Part shown: positions 26,606 to 40,458 of the stretch, one piece after another
How the letters are laid out: each line of letters opens with the position of its first letter
Numbering within the stretch: position 1 is the stretch's first letter
NCBI GenBank assembly: GCA_001695595.3
Contig: MBPM02000068.1
Coordinates: 124,001 to 188,000, forward strand
DNA: 64,000 bases
Origin: Plasmopara viticola
Lineage: Eukaryota > Oomycota > Peronosporomycetes > Peronosporales > Peronosporaceae
Direction: 5' to 3'
Notes under the pieces: model-generated
Database searches by the model: none
Told to the model about the DNA's origin: nothing
Seen by the model: the letters and a program-made list of their open reading frames with translations, nothing else
Translations under genes and position numbers: made by a program

Positions 26606-27154
26606 CGACTTAGTCCAACACGAACACGCAAGGCGCAGAATAAGTCATTGGCATTCTCTGATGATTCAACGAGTACACAATGATGGCGATTGAATGACTT
26701 AGATTATTGAAATCTTACCAGGTAGTAACGTCAGGTACGTCTCTTTATGTCTTCACAGCCGTCTCGTCCATGTTGTCAGTCACAAACCATAAAGCGACAA
26801 CTATTTAATTTCGCTACATGCGTGCCGTGTGCTGACATAATGATTTGGCATGTTGTCAAGTGAGAAGAATCAACTTGCGAAATGTCGTACCTAAGAAAGA
26901 AAACATACTTGACTTAAGGCATCAAACTTTTCAGGAAAGATGATGCTCGAGACTATTTTCGACGTTTCCTGCACATAGCAATCGTGGTAAAGAAAAAGAC
27001 GCTTTCATTAGCGCAAATGTACCCTTTCAGCTTTCACTTACGATTTCTATCGCGAGAAACGATGAAAGCCAAGAAGATTGTGACAGAACAGGATGATGAC
27101 GTTCGTTTGGATGACTCAGACGCTTAAGACTCACTGTTAGTCGTACCGATTTTG
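26606..27154. repeat. Shortened X/Y monomer (549 bp)
   Basis: The anchor GCGACTTAGTCCAACACGAA and GCGCAGAATAAGTC match the recombinant monomer at 9071. Around 26874 the sequence jumps from AGAAGAATCAAC to TTGCGAAATGTCG. This removes the pyrimidine-rich stretch and the first TCAGAC box (about 45 bases). Several single-base losses at X/Y differences account for the rest of the shortfall. Confidence 0.8.
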
Positions 27155-30100
27155 CGATTCAGTCCAACACGTACACGCAAGGCGCGTAATAAGTCATTGG
27201 CATCTCTGATGATTCAACGAGTACACAATGATAGCGATTGAATGATTTAGATTTTTGAAATTAAACCAGGTTGACTCGTAAAACACGTCCGGTGATTCGG
27301 TCGTTTATGTCTTCTAAACAGCCGTCTCGTCCATGTTGTCCAGTCACAAACCATAAAGCGACAGCTATGCCGATTTTTTCGCTACATGCGTGGCGTGTTG
27401 CTGACATAATTGAGTTGGTATGTGGTCAGGAGTGAGAAGATATCAACCCTCCCTTTTGCTCCTGGACAAATGCGTCAGACAGCGTACCATTGCGAAATGT
27501 CGTACCTAAGAAAGAAAACATACTTGGCTTAAGGCATCGACCTTTTCAAGAAAGATGATGCTCGAGACTATTTTCGACCTTTCCTGGACATAGCAATCGT
27601 GGTAAAGAAAAAGACGCTTTCATTAGCGCAAATATACCCTTTCAGCTTTCACTTACGATTTCTATTGCGGGAAACGATGAAAGCGAAGAAGATTGTGACA
27701 AAACAGGATGATGACGTTCGTTTGGATGACTCAGACACTTAAGACTCACTGTTAGTCGTACCGATTTTGCGATTCAGTCCAACACGTACACGCAAGGCGC
27801 GTAATAAGTCATTGGCATCTCTGATGATTCAACGAGTACACAATGATAGCGATTGAATGACTTAGAATTTTAAAATTAAACCAGGTTGACTCGTAAAACT
27901 TGTCCGGTGATTCGGTCGTTTATGTCTTCTAAACAGCCGTCTCGTCCATGTTGTCCAGTCACAAACCATAAAGCGACAGCTATGCCGATTTCTTCGCTAC
28001 ATGCGTGGCCTGTTGCTGACATAATTGAGTTGGTATGTGTCAGGAGTGAGAAGATATCAACCCCTCCCTTTTGCTCCCTGGACAAATGCGTCAGACAGCG
28101 TACCATTGCGAAATGTCGTACCTAAGGAAGAAAACACACTTGGCTTAAGACATCAAACTTTACAAGAAATATGATGCTTTAAACTATATTCGACCTTTCC
28201 TGGACATAGCAAACGTGGTAAAGAAAAAGACGCTTTCATTAGCGCAAATATACCCTTTCAGCTTTCACTTACGATTTCTATTGCGGGAAACGATGAAAGC
28301 TAAGAAGATTGTGACAGAACAGGATGATGACGTTCGTTTGGATGACTCAGACACTTAAGACTCACTGTTAGTCGTACCGATTTTGCGATTCAGTCCAACA
28401 CGTACACGCAAGGCGCGTAATAAGTCATTGGCATCTCTGATGATTCAACGAGTACACAATGATAGCGATTGAATGATTAGATTATTGAAATTAAACCAGG
28501 TTGACTCGTAAAACACGTCCGGTGATTCGGTCGTTTATGTCTTCTAAACAGCCGTCTCGTCCCTGTTGTCCAGTCACAAACCATAAAGCGACAGCTATGC
28601 CGAATTTCTCGCTACATGCGTGGCGTGTTGCTGACATAATTGAGTTGGTATGTGGTCAGGAGTGAGAAGATATCAACCCCTCCCTTTTGCTCCCTGGACA
28701 AATGCGTCAGACAGCGTACCATTGCGAAATGTCGTACCTAAGAAGAAAACACACTTGGCTTAAGGCATCAAACTTTACAAGAAATATGATGCTTAAACTA
28801 TATTCGACCTTTCCTGGACATAGCAATCGTGGTAAAGAAAAAGACGCTTTCATTAGCGCAAATACCCTTTCAGCTTTCACTTACGATTTCTATCGCGAGA
28901 AACGATGAAAGCCAAGAAGATTGTGACAGAACAGGATGATGACGTTCGTTTGGATGACTCAGACACTTAAGACTCACTGTTAGTCGTACCGATTTTGCGA
29001 TTCAGTCCAACACGTACACGCAAGGCGCGTAATAAGTCATTGGCATCTCTGATGATTCAACGAGTACACAATGATAGCGATTGAATGATTTAGATTTTGA
29101 AATTAAACCAGGTTGACTCGTAAAACACGTCCGGTGATTCGGTCGTTTATGTCTTCTAAACAGCCGTCTCGTCCATGTTGTCCAGTCACAAACCATAAAG
29201 CGACAGCTATGCCGATTTTTTCGCTACATGCGTGGCGTGTTGCTGACATAATTGAGTTGGTATGTGGTCAGGAGTGAGAAGATATCAACCCTCCCTTTTG
29301 CTCCTGGACAAATGCGTCAGACAGCGTACCATTGCGAAATGTCGTACCTAAGAAAGAAAACATACTTGGCTTAAGGCATCGACCTTTTCAAGAAAGATGA
29401 TGCTCGAGACTATTTTCGACCTTTCCTGGACATAGCAATCGTGGTAAAGAAAAAGACGCTTTCATTAGCGCAAATATACCCTTTCAGCTTTCACTTACGA
29501 TTTCTATCGCGAGAAACGATGAAAGCCAAGAAGATTGTGACAGAACAGGATGATGACGTTCGTTTGGATGACTCAGACACTTAAGACTCACTGTTAGTCG
29601 TACCGATTTTGCGATTCAGTCCAACACGTACACGCAAGGCGCGTAATAAGTCATTGGCATCTCTGATGATTCAACGAGTACACAATGATAGCGATTGAAT
29701 CATTTAGATTATTGAAATTAAACCAGGTTGACTCGTAAAACACGTCCGGTGATTCGGTCGTTTATGTCTTCTAAACAGCCGTCTCGTCCATGTTGTCCAG
29801 TCACAAACCATAAAGCGACAGCTATGCCGATTTTTTCGCTACATGCGTGGCCTGTTGCTGACATAATTGAGTTGGTATGTGGTCAGGAGTGAGAAGATAT
29901 CAACCCTCCCTTTTGCTCCCTGGACAAATGCGTCAGACAGCGTACCATTGCGAAATGTCGTACCTAAGAAGAAAACACACTTGGCTTAAGGCATCGACCT
30001 TTCAAGAAAATGATGCTCGAACTATTTTCGACCTTTCCTGGACATAGCAATCGTGGTAAAGAAAAAGACGCTTTCATTAGCGCAAATATACCCTTTCAGC

Positions 30101-33100
30101 TTTCACTTACGATTTCTATTGCGAGAAACGATGAAAGCCAAGAAGATTGTGACAGAACAGGATGATGACGTTCGTTTGGATGACTCAGACGCTTAAGACT
30201 CACTGTTAGTCGTACCGATTTTGCGATTCAGTCCAACACGTACACGCAAGGCGCGTAATAAGTCATTGGCATCTCTGATGATTCAACGAGTACACAATGA
30301 TAGCGATTGAATGATTTAGATTTTGAAATTAAACCAGGTTGACACGTAAAACACGTCCGGTGATTCGGTCGTTTATGTCTTCTACACAGCCGTCTCGTCC
30401 ATGTTGTCCAGTCACAAACCATAAAGCGACAGCTATGCCGATTTTTTCGCTACATGCGTGGCCTGTTGCTGACATAATTGAGTCGGTATGTGGTCAGGAG
30501 TGAGAAAAAATCAACCCCTCCCTTTTGCTCCCTGGACAAAAGCGCCAGACAGCGTACCATTGCGAAATGTCGTACCTAAGAAAGAAAACATAATTGACTT
30601 AAGGCATCGACTTTCAAGAAATATGATGCTCGAACTATTTTCGACCTTTCCTGGACATAGCAATCGTGGTAAAGAAAAAGACGCTTTCATTAGCACAAAT
30701 ATACCCTTTCAGCTTTCACTTACGATTTCTATCGCGAGAAACGATGAAAGCCAAGAAGATTGTGACAGAACAGGATGATGACGTTCGTTTGGATGACTCA
30801 GACGCTTAAGACTCACTGTTAGTCGTACCGATTTTGCGATTCAGTCCAACACGTACACGCAAGGCGCGTAATAAGTCATTGGCATCTCTGATGATTCAAC
30901 GAGTACACAATGATAGCGATTGAATGATTTAGATTTTGAAATTAAACCAGGTTGACACGTAGAACACGTCCGGTGATTCGGTCGCTTATGTCTTCTACAC
31001 AGCCGTCTCGTCCATGTTGTCCAGTCACAAACCATAAAGCGACAGCTATGCCGATTTTTTCGCTACATGCGTGGCCTGTTGCTGACATAATTGAGTTGGT
31101 ATGTGGTCAGGAGTGAGAAGATATCAACCCTCCCTTTTGCTCCCTGGACAAATGCGTCAGACAGCGTACCATTGCGAAATGTCGTACCTAAGAAAGAAAA
31201 CATACTTGGCTTAAGGCATCACCTTTTCAAGAAATATGATGCTCGAAACTATTTCGACCTTTCCTGGACATAGCAATCGTGGTAAAGAAAAAGACGCTTT
31301 CATTAGCGCAAATATACCCTTTCAGCTTTCACTTACGATTTCTATTGCGAGAAACGATGAAAGCCAAGAAGATTGTGACAGAACAGGATGATGACGTTCG
31401 TTTGGATGACTCAGACGCTTAAGACTCACTGTTAGTCGTACCGATTTTGCGATTCAGTCCAACACGTACACGCAAGGCGCGTAATAAGTCATTGGCATCT
31501 CTGATGATTCAACGAGTACACAATGATAGCGATTGAATGATTTAGATTTTTGAAATTAAACCAGGTTGACTCGTAAAACACGTCCGGTGATTCGGTCGTT
31601 TATGTCTTCTAAACAGCCGTCTCGTCCATGTTGTCCAGTCACAAACCATAAAGCGACAGCTATGCCGATTTTCTCGCTACATGCGTGGCGTGTTGCTGAC
31701 ATAATTGAGTTGGTATGTGGTCAGGAGTGAGAAGATATCAACCCTCCCTTTTGCTCCCTGGACAAATGCGTCAGACAGCGTACCATTGCGAAATGTCGTA
31801 CCTAAGAAAGAAAACATACTTGGCTTAAGGCATCGACCTTTCAAGAAATATGATGCTCGAACTATTTTCGACCTTTCCTGGACATAGCAATCGTGGTAAA
31901 GAAAAAGACGCTTTCATTAGCGCAAATATACCCTTTCAGCTTTCACTTACGATTTCTATCGCGAGAAACGATGAAAGCCAAGAAGATTGTGACAGAACAG
32001 GATGATGACGTTCGTTTGGATGACTCAGACACTTAAGACTCACTGTTAGTCGTACCGATTTTGCGATTCAGTCCAACACGTACACGCAAGGCGCGTAATA
32101 AGTCATTGGCATCTCTGATGATTCAACGAGTACACAATGATAGCGATTGAATGATTTAGATTATTGAAATTAAACCAGGTTGACTCGTAAAACACGTCCG
32201 GTGATTCGGTCGTTTATGTCTTCTAAACAGCCGTCTCGTCCATGTTGTCCAGTCACAAACCATAAAGCGACAGCTATGCCGATTTTTTCGCTACATGCGT
32301 GGCCTGTTGCTGACATAATTGAGTTGGTATGTGGTCAGGAGTGTGATGATATCAACCCTCCCTTTTGCTCCCTGGACAAATGCGTCAGACAGCGTACCAT
32401 TGCGAAATGTCGTACCTAAGAAAGAAACACTTGGCTTAAGGCATCAAACTTTACAAGAAATATGATGCTTTAAACTATATTCGACCTTTCCTGGAAACAG
32501 CAATCGTGGTAAAGAAAAAGACGCTTTCATTAGCGCAAATATACCCTTTCAGCTTTCACTTACGATTTCTATTGCGAGAAACGATGAAAGCCAAGAAGAT
32601 TGTGACAGAACAGGATGATGACGTTCTTTTGGATGACTCAGACACTTAAGACTCACTGTTAGTCGTACCGATTTTGCGATTCAGTCCAACACGTACACGC
32701 AAGGCGCGTAATAAGTCATTGGCATCTCTGATGATTCAACGAGTACACAATGATAGCGATTGAATGATTTAGATTTTGAAATTAAACCAGGTTGACTCGT
32801 AAAACACGTCCGGTGATTCGGTCGTTTATGTCTTCTAAACAGCCGTCTCGTCCATGTTGTCCAGTCACAAACCATAAAGCGACAGCTATGCCGATTTTTT
32901 CGCTACATGCGTGGCGTGTTGCTGACATAATTGAGTTGGTATGTGGTCAGGAGTGAGAAGATATCAACCCTCCCTTTTGCTCCCTGGACAAATGCGTCAG
33001 ACAGCGTACCATTGCGAAATGTCGTACCTAAGAAAAAAACATACTTGGCTTAAGGCATCGACTTTTCAAGAAATATGATGCTCGAACTATTTCGACCTTT

Positions 33101-34512
33101 CCTGGACATAGCAATCGTGGTAAAGAAAAAGACGCTTTCATTAGCGCAAATATACCCTTTCAGCTTTCAATTACGATTTCTATCGCGAGAAACGATGAAA
33201 GCCAAGAAGATTGTGACAGAACAGGATGATGACGTTCGTTTGGATGACTCAGACACTTAAGACTCACTGTTAGTCGTACCGATTTTGCGATTCAGTCCAA
33301 CACGTACACGCAAGGCGCGTGTAAGTCATTGGCATCTCTGATGATTCAACGAGTACACAATGATAGCGATTGAATGATTTAGATTATTAAAATTAAACCA
33401 GGTTGACTCGTAAACACGTCCGGTGATTCGGTCGTTTATGTCTTCTAAACAGCCGTCTCGTCCATGTTGTCCAGTCACAAACCATAAAGCGACAGCTATG
33501 CCGATTTTTTCGCTACATGCGTGGCCTGTTGCTGACATAATTGAGTTGGTATGTGGTCAGGAGTGAGAAGATATCAACCCCTCCCTTTTGCTCCCTGGAC
33601 AAATGCGTCAGACAGCGTACCATTGCGAAATGTCGAACCTAAGAAAGAAAACACAGTTGGCTTAAGGCATCGACCTTTCAAAAAGATGATGCTCGAACTA
33701 TTTTCGACCTTTCCTGGACATAGCAATCGTGGTAAAGAAAAAGACGCTTTCATTAGCGCAAATATACCCTTTCAGCTTTCACTTACGATTTCTATCGCGA
33801 GAAACGATGAAAGCAAGAAGATTGTGACAGAACAGGATGATGACGTTCGTTTGGATGACTCAGACGCTTAAGACTCACTGTTAGTCGTACCGATTTTGCG
33901 ATTCAGTCCAACACGTACACGCAAGGCGCGTAATAAGTCATTGGCATCTCTGATGATTCAACGAGTACACAATGATAGCGATTGAATGATTTAGATTTTT
34001 GAAATTAAACCAGGTTGACTCGTAAAACACGTCCGGTGATTCGGTCGTTTATGTCTTCTAAACAGCCGTCTCGTCCATGTTGTCCAGTCACAAACCATAA
34101 AGCGACAGCTATGCCGATTTTTTCGCTACATGCGTGGCGTGTTGCTGACATAATTGAGTTGGTATGTGGTCAGGAGTGAGAAGATATCAACCCTCCCTTT
34201 TGCTCCTGGACAAATGCGTCAGACAGCGTACCATTGCGAAATGTCGTACCTAAGAAGAAAACATACTTGACTTAAGGCATCGACCATTTTCAAGAAATAT
34301 GATGCTCGAACTATTTTCGACCTTTCCTGGACATAGCAATCGTGGTAAAGAAAAAGACGCTTTCATTAGCGCAAATATACCCTTTCAGCTTTCACTTACG
34401 ATTTCTATCGCGAGAAACGATGAAAGCCAAGAAGATTGTGACAGAACAGGATGATGACGTTCGTTTGGATGACTCAGACGCTTAAGACTCACTGTTAGTC
34501 GTACCGATTTTG

Positions 34513-37500
34513 CGATTCAGTCCAACACGTACACGCAAGGCGCGTAATAAGTCATTGGCATCTCTGATGATTCAACGAGTACACAATGATAGCGATTGAA
34601 TGATTAGATTATTGAAATTAAACCAGGTTGACTCGTAAAACACGTCCGGTGATTCGGTCGTTTATGTCTTCTAAACAGCCGTCTCGTCCATGTTGTCCAG
34701 TCACAAACCATAAAGCGACAGCTATGCCGATTTTCGCTACATGCGTGGCGTGTTGCTGACATAATTGAGTTGGTATGTGGTCAGGAGTGTGATGATATCA
34801 ACCCCTCCCTTTTGCTCCCTGGACAAATGCGTCAGACAGCGTACCATTGCGAAATGTCGTACCTAAGGAAGAGAACATACTTGACTTAAGGCATCGACTT
34901 TTCAAGAAAGATGATGCTCGAGACTATTTTCGACCTTTCCTGGACATAGCAATCGTGGTAAAGAAAAAGACGCTTTTATTAGCGCAAATATACCCTTCAG
35001 CTTTCACTTACGATTTCTATGCGAGAAACGATGAAAGCAAGAAGATTGTGACAGAACAGGATGATGACGTTCGTTTGGATGACTCAGACGCTTAAGACTC
35101 ACTGTTAGTCGTACCGATTTTGCGATTCAGTCCAACACGTACACGCAAGGCGCGTAATAAGTCATTGGCATCTCTGATGATTAAACGAGTACACAATGAT
35201 AGCGATTGAATGATTTAGATTTTTGAAATTAAACCAGGTTGACTCGTAAAACACGTCCGGTGATTCGGTCGTTTATGTCTTCTAAAGCCGTCTCGTCCAT
35301 GTTGTCCAGTCACAAACCATAAAGCGACAGCTATGCCGATTTTTTCGCTACATGCATGCGTGTTGCTGACATAATTGAGTTGGTATGTGGTCAGGAGTGA
35401 GATGATATCAACTCCTCCCTTTTGCCTCCTGGACAAAAGCGCCAGACAGCGTATCATTGCGAAATGTCGTACCTAAGAAAGAAAACATACTTGACTTAAG
35501 GCATCGACCTTTTCAAGAAAGATGATGCTCGAGACTATTTTCGACCTTTCCTGGACATAGCAATCGTGGTAAAGAAAAAGACGCTTTCATTAGCGCAATA
35601 TATACCCTTTCAGCTTTCACTTACGATTTCTATCGCGAGAAACGATGAAAGCTAAGAAGATTGTGACAGAACAGGATGATGACGTTCGTTTGGATGACTC
35701 AGACACTTAAGACTCACTGTTAGTCGTACCGATTTTGCGATTCAGTCCAACACGTACACGCAAGGCGCGTAATAAGTCATTGGCATCTCTGATGATTCAA
35801 CGAGTACACAATGATAGCGATTGAATGATTTAGATTATTGAAATTAAACCAGGTTGACTCGTAAACACGTCCGGTGATTCGGTCGTTTATGTCTTCTAAA
35901 CAGCCGTCTCGTCCATGTTGTCCAGTCACAAACCATAAAGCGACAGCTATGCCGATTTTTTCGCTACATGCGTGGCGTGTTGCTGACATAATTGAGTTGG
36001 TATGTGGTCAGGAGTGTGATGATATCAACCCCTCCCTTTTGCTCCCTGGACAAATGCGTCAGACAGCGTACCATTGCGAAATGTCGTACCTAAGAAAGAA
36101 AACATACTTGACTTAAGGCATCGACCTTTTCAAGAAATATGATGCTCGAGACTATTTTCGACGTTTCCTGGACATAGCAATCGTGGTAAAGAAAAAGATG
36201 CTTTCATTGGCGCAATTATACCCTTCCAGCTTTCACTTACGATTTCTATCGCGAGAAACGATGAAAGCTAAGAAGACTGTGACAGAACAGGATGATGACG
36301 TTCGTTTGGATGACTCAGACGCTTAAGACTCACTGTTAGTCGTACCGATTTTGCGATTCAGTCCAACACGTACACGCAAGGCGCGTAATAAGTCATTGGC
36401 ATCTCTGATGATTCAACGAGTACACAATGATAGCGATTGAATGATTTAGATTTTTGAAATTAAACCAGGTTGACTCGTAAAACACGTCCGGTGATTCGGT
36501 CGTTTATGTCTTCTAAACCGCCGTCTCGTCCATGTTGTCCAGTCACAAACCATAAAGCGACAGCTATGCCGATTTTTTCGCTACATGCATGCGTGTTGCT
36601 GACATAATTGAGTTGGTATGTGGTCAGGAGTGAGATGATATCAACTCCTCCCTTTTGCCTCCTGGACAAAAGCGCCAGACAGCGTATCATTGCGAAATGT
36701 CGTACCTAAGAAAGAAAACATACTTGACTTAAGGCATCGACCTTTTCAAGAAATATGATGCTCGAGACTATTTTCGACGTTTCCTGGACATAGCAATCGT
36801 GGTAAAGAAAAAGACGCTTTCATTGGCGCAATTATACCCTTCCAGCTTTCACTTACGATTTCTATCGCGAGAAACGATGAAAGCTAAGAAGATTGTGACA
36901 GAACAGGATGATGACGTTCGTTTGGATGACTCAGACACTTAAGACTCACTGTTAGTCGTACCGATTTTGCGATTCAGTCCAACACGTACACGCAAGGCGC
37001 GTAATAAGTCATTGGCATCTCTGATGATTCAACGAGTACACAATGATAGCGATTGAAAGATTTAGATTATTGAAATTAAACCAGGTTGACTCGTAAACAC
37101 GTCCGGTGATTCGGTCGTTTATGTCTTCTAAACAGCCGTCTCGTCCATGTTGTCCAGTCACAAACCATAAAGCGACAGCTATGCCGATTTTTTCGCTACA
37201 TGCGTGGCCTGTTGCTGACATAATTGAGTTGGTATGTGGTCAGGAGTGTGATGATATCAACCCCTCCCTTTTGCTCCCTGGACAAATGCGTCAGACAGCG
37301 TACCATTGCGAAATGTCGTACCTAAGAAAGAAAACATACTTGACTTAAGGCATCGACCTTTTCAAAAAGATGATGCTCGAGACTATTTTCGAACTTTTCT
37401 GGACATAGCAAACGTGGTAAAGAAAAAGACGCTTTTATTAGCGCAAATGTACCCTTTCAGCTTTCACTTACGATTTCTATCGCGAGAAACGATGAAAGCG

Positions 37501-40458
37501 AAGAAGATTGTGACAGAACAGGATGATGACGTTCGTTTGGATGACTCAGACGCTTAAGACTCACTGTTAGTCGTACCGATTTTGCGATTCAGTCCAACAC
37601 GTACACGCAAGGCGCGTAATAAGTCATTGGCATCTCTGATGATTCAACGAGTACACAATGATAGCGATTGAATGATTTAGATTTTTGAAATTAAACCAGG
37701 TTGACTCGTAAAACACGTCCGGTGATTCGGTCGTTTATGTCTTCTAAACAGCCGTCTCGTCCATGTTGTCCAGTCACAAACCATAAAGCGACAGCTATAC
37801 CGATTTTTTCGCTACATGCGTGGCGTGTTGCTGACATAATTGAGTTGGTATGTGGTCAGGAGTGAGATGATATCAACTCCTCCCTTTTGCCTCCTGGACA
37901 AAAGCGCCAGACAGCGTATCATTGCGAAATGTCGTACCTAAGAAAGAAAACATACTTGACTTAAGGCATCGACCTTTTCAAGAAATATGATGCTCGAGAC
38001 TATTTTCGACGTTTCCTGGACATAGCAATCGTGGTAAAGAAAAAGATGCTTTCATTGGCGCAATTATACCCTTCCAGCTTTCACTTACGATTTCTATTGC
38101 GAGAAACGATGAAAGCCAAGAAGATTGTGACAGAACAGGATGATGACGTTCGTTTGGATGACTCAGACACTTAAGACTCACTGTTAGTCGTACCGATTTT
38201 GCGATTCAGTCCAACACGTACACGCAAGGCGCGTAATAAGTCATTGGCATCTCTGATGATTCAACGAGTACACAATGATAGCGATTGAATGATTTAGATT
38301 ATTGAAATTAAACCAGGTTGACTCGTAAAACACGTCCGGTGATTCGGTCGTTTATGTCTTCTAAACAGCCGTCTCGTCCATGTTGTCCAGTCACAAACCA
38401 TAAAGCGAGAGCTATGCCGATTTTTTCGCTACATGCGTGGCCTGTTGCTGACATAATTGAGTTGGTATGTGGTCAGGAGTGTGATGATATCAACCCCTCC
38501 CTTTTGCTCCCTGAACAAATGCGTCAGACAGCGTACCATTGCGAAATGTCGTACCTAAGAAAGAAAACATACTTGACTTAAGGCATCGACCTTTTCAAAA
38601 AGATGATGCTCGAGACTATTTTCGACCTTTCCTGGACATAGCAATCGTGGTTAAGAAAAAGACGCTTTCAGTAGCGCAAATGTACCCTTTTAGCTTTCAC
38701 TTACGATTTCTATCGCGAGAAACGATGAAAGCGAAGAAGATTGTGACAGAACAGGATGATGGCATTCGTTTGGATGACTCAGACACTTAAGACTCACTGT
38801 TAGTCGTACCGAAGTTGCGATTCAGTCCAACACGTACACGCAAGGCGCGTAATAAGTCATTGGCATCTCTGATGATTCAACGAGGTCAGGAGTGAGATGA
38901 TATCAACCCCTACCTTTTGCTCCCTGGACAAATGCGTCAGACAGCGTACCATTGCGAAATGTCGTACCTAAGGAAGAAAACACACTTGGCTTAAGGCATC
39001 GACCATGTCAAGAAAGATGATGCTCGAGACTATTTTCGACCTTTCCTGGACATATCAATCGTGGTAAAGAAAAAGACGCTTTCATTGGCGCAATTATACC
39101 CTTTCAGCTTTCACTTACGATTTCTATCGCGAGAAACGATGAAAGCGAAGAAGATTGTGACAGAACAGGATGATGACGTTCGTTTGGATGACTCAGACAC
39201 TTAAGACTCACTGTTAGTCGTACCGATTTTGCGATTCAGTCCAACACGTACACGCAAGGAGCGTAATAAGTCATTGGCATCTCTGATGATTCAACGAGTA
39301 CACAATGATAGCGATTGAATGATTTAGATTATTGAAATTAAACCAGGTTGACTCGTAAAACACGTCCGGTGATTCGGTCGTTCATGTCTTCTAAACAGCC
39401 GTCTCGTCCATGTTGTCCAGTCACAAACCATAAAGCGACAGCTATGCCGATTTTTTCGCTACATGCGTGGCCTGTTGCTGACATAATTGAGTTGGTATGT
39501 GGTCAGGAGTGAGATGCTATCAACTCCTCCCTTTTGCATCCTGGACAAAAGCGCCAGACAGCGTATCATTGCGAAATGTCGTACCGAAGAAAGAAAACAT
39601 ACTTGACTTAAGGCATCGACCTTTACAAGAAATATGATGCTCGAGACTATTTTCGACGTTTCCTGGACATATCAATCGTGGTAAAGAAAAAGACGCTTTC
39701 ATTGGCGCAATTATACCCTTTCAGCTTTCACTTACGATTTCTATCGCGAGAAACGATGAAAGCGAAGAAGATTGTGACAGAACAGGATGATGACGTTCGT
39801 TTGGATGACTCAGACACTTAAGACTCACTGTTAGTCGTACCGATTTTGCGATTCAGTCCAACACGTACACGCAAGGCGCGTAATAAGTCATTGGCATCTC
39901 TGATGATTCAACGAGTACACAATGATAGCGATTGAATGATTTAGATTATTGAAATTAAACCAGGTTGACTCGTAAAACACGTCCGGTGGTCGTTTATGTC
40001 TTCTAAACAGCCGTCTCGTCCATGTTGTCCAGTCACAAACCATAAAGCGACAGCTATGCCGATTTTTTCGCTACATGCGTGGCCTGTTGCTGACATAATT
40101 GAGTTGGTATGTGGTCAGGAGTGAGATGCTATCAACCCCTCCCTTTTGCTCCTGGACAAAAGCGCCAGACAGCGTACATTGCGAAATGTCGTACCTAAGA
40201 AAGAAAACATACTTGACTTAAGGCATCGACCTTTTCAAGAAATATGATGCTCGAGACTATTTTCGACGTTTCCTGGACATAGCAATCGTGGTAAAGAAAA
40301 AGACGCTTTCATTGGCGCAATTATACCCTTTCAGCTTTCACTTACGATTTCTATCGCGAGAAACGATGAAAGCGAAGAAGATTGTGACAGAACAGGATGA
40401 TGACGTTCGTTTGGATGACTCAGACACTTAAGACTCACTGTTAGTCGTACCGATTTTG
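34513..40458. repeat. Type Y block with two-monomer higher-order period
   Basis: Monomers start at 34513, 35123, 35738, 36354, 36970, 37585, 38202, 38818, 39232 and 39849. One variant carries GTGTGATGAT (34787, 36014, 37246 and 38479). The alternating variant carries AGCGCCAGACAGCGTATC (35439, 36671, 37903 and 39550). The spacings of 1,227-1,233 bases equal two monomers. The last interval of 1,647 is 1,233 plus the 414-bp truncated monomer. Confidence 0.85.
38818..39231. repeat. Truncated monomer (414 bp), internal deletion
   Basis: At 38881-38885 the sequence passes directly from GATTCAACGAG to GTCAGGAGTGAG, skipping about 203 bases present in neighbours. Both flanks are otherwise normal Y. 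Only a base or two of shared sequence is visible at the joint. Confidence 0.9.

Larger units (their letters stand above)
17440..34512. repeat. Type Y core block, first part
   Basis: Monomers start at 17440, 18056, 18673, 19279, 19890, 20504, 21119, 21724, 22340, 22955, 23569, 24186, 24797, 25412, 26002, 26606, 27155, 27770, 28386, 28998, 29612, 30224, 30837, 31450, 32064, 32677, 33288 and 33899. Lengths are 604-617 except 25412 (590) and 26606 (549). Most variation is concentrated in a few sites: G/A in GACGCTTAAG versus GACACTTAAG, the segment after CCTAAG, and the segment around CAAGAAATATGATGCT. Confidence 0.93.
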
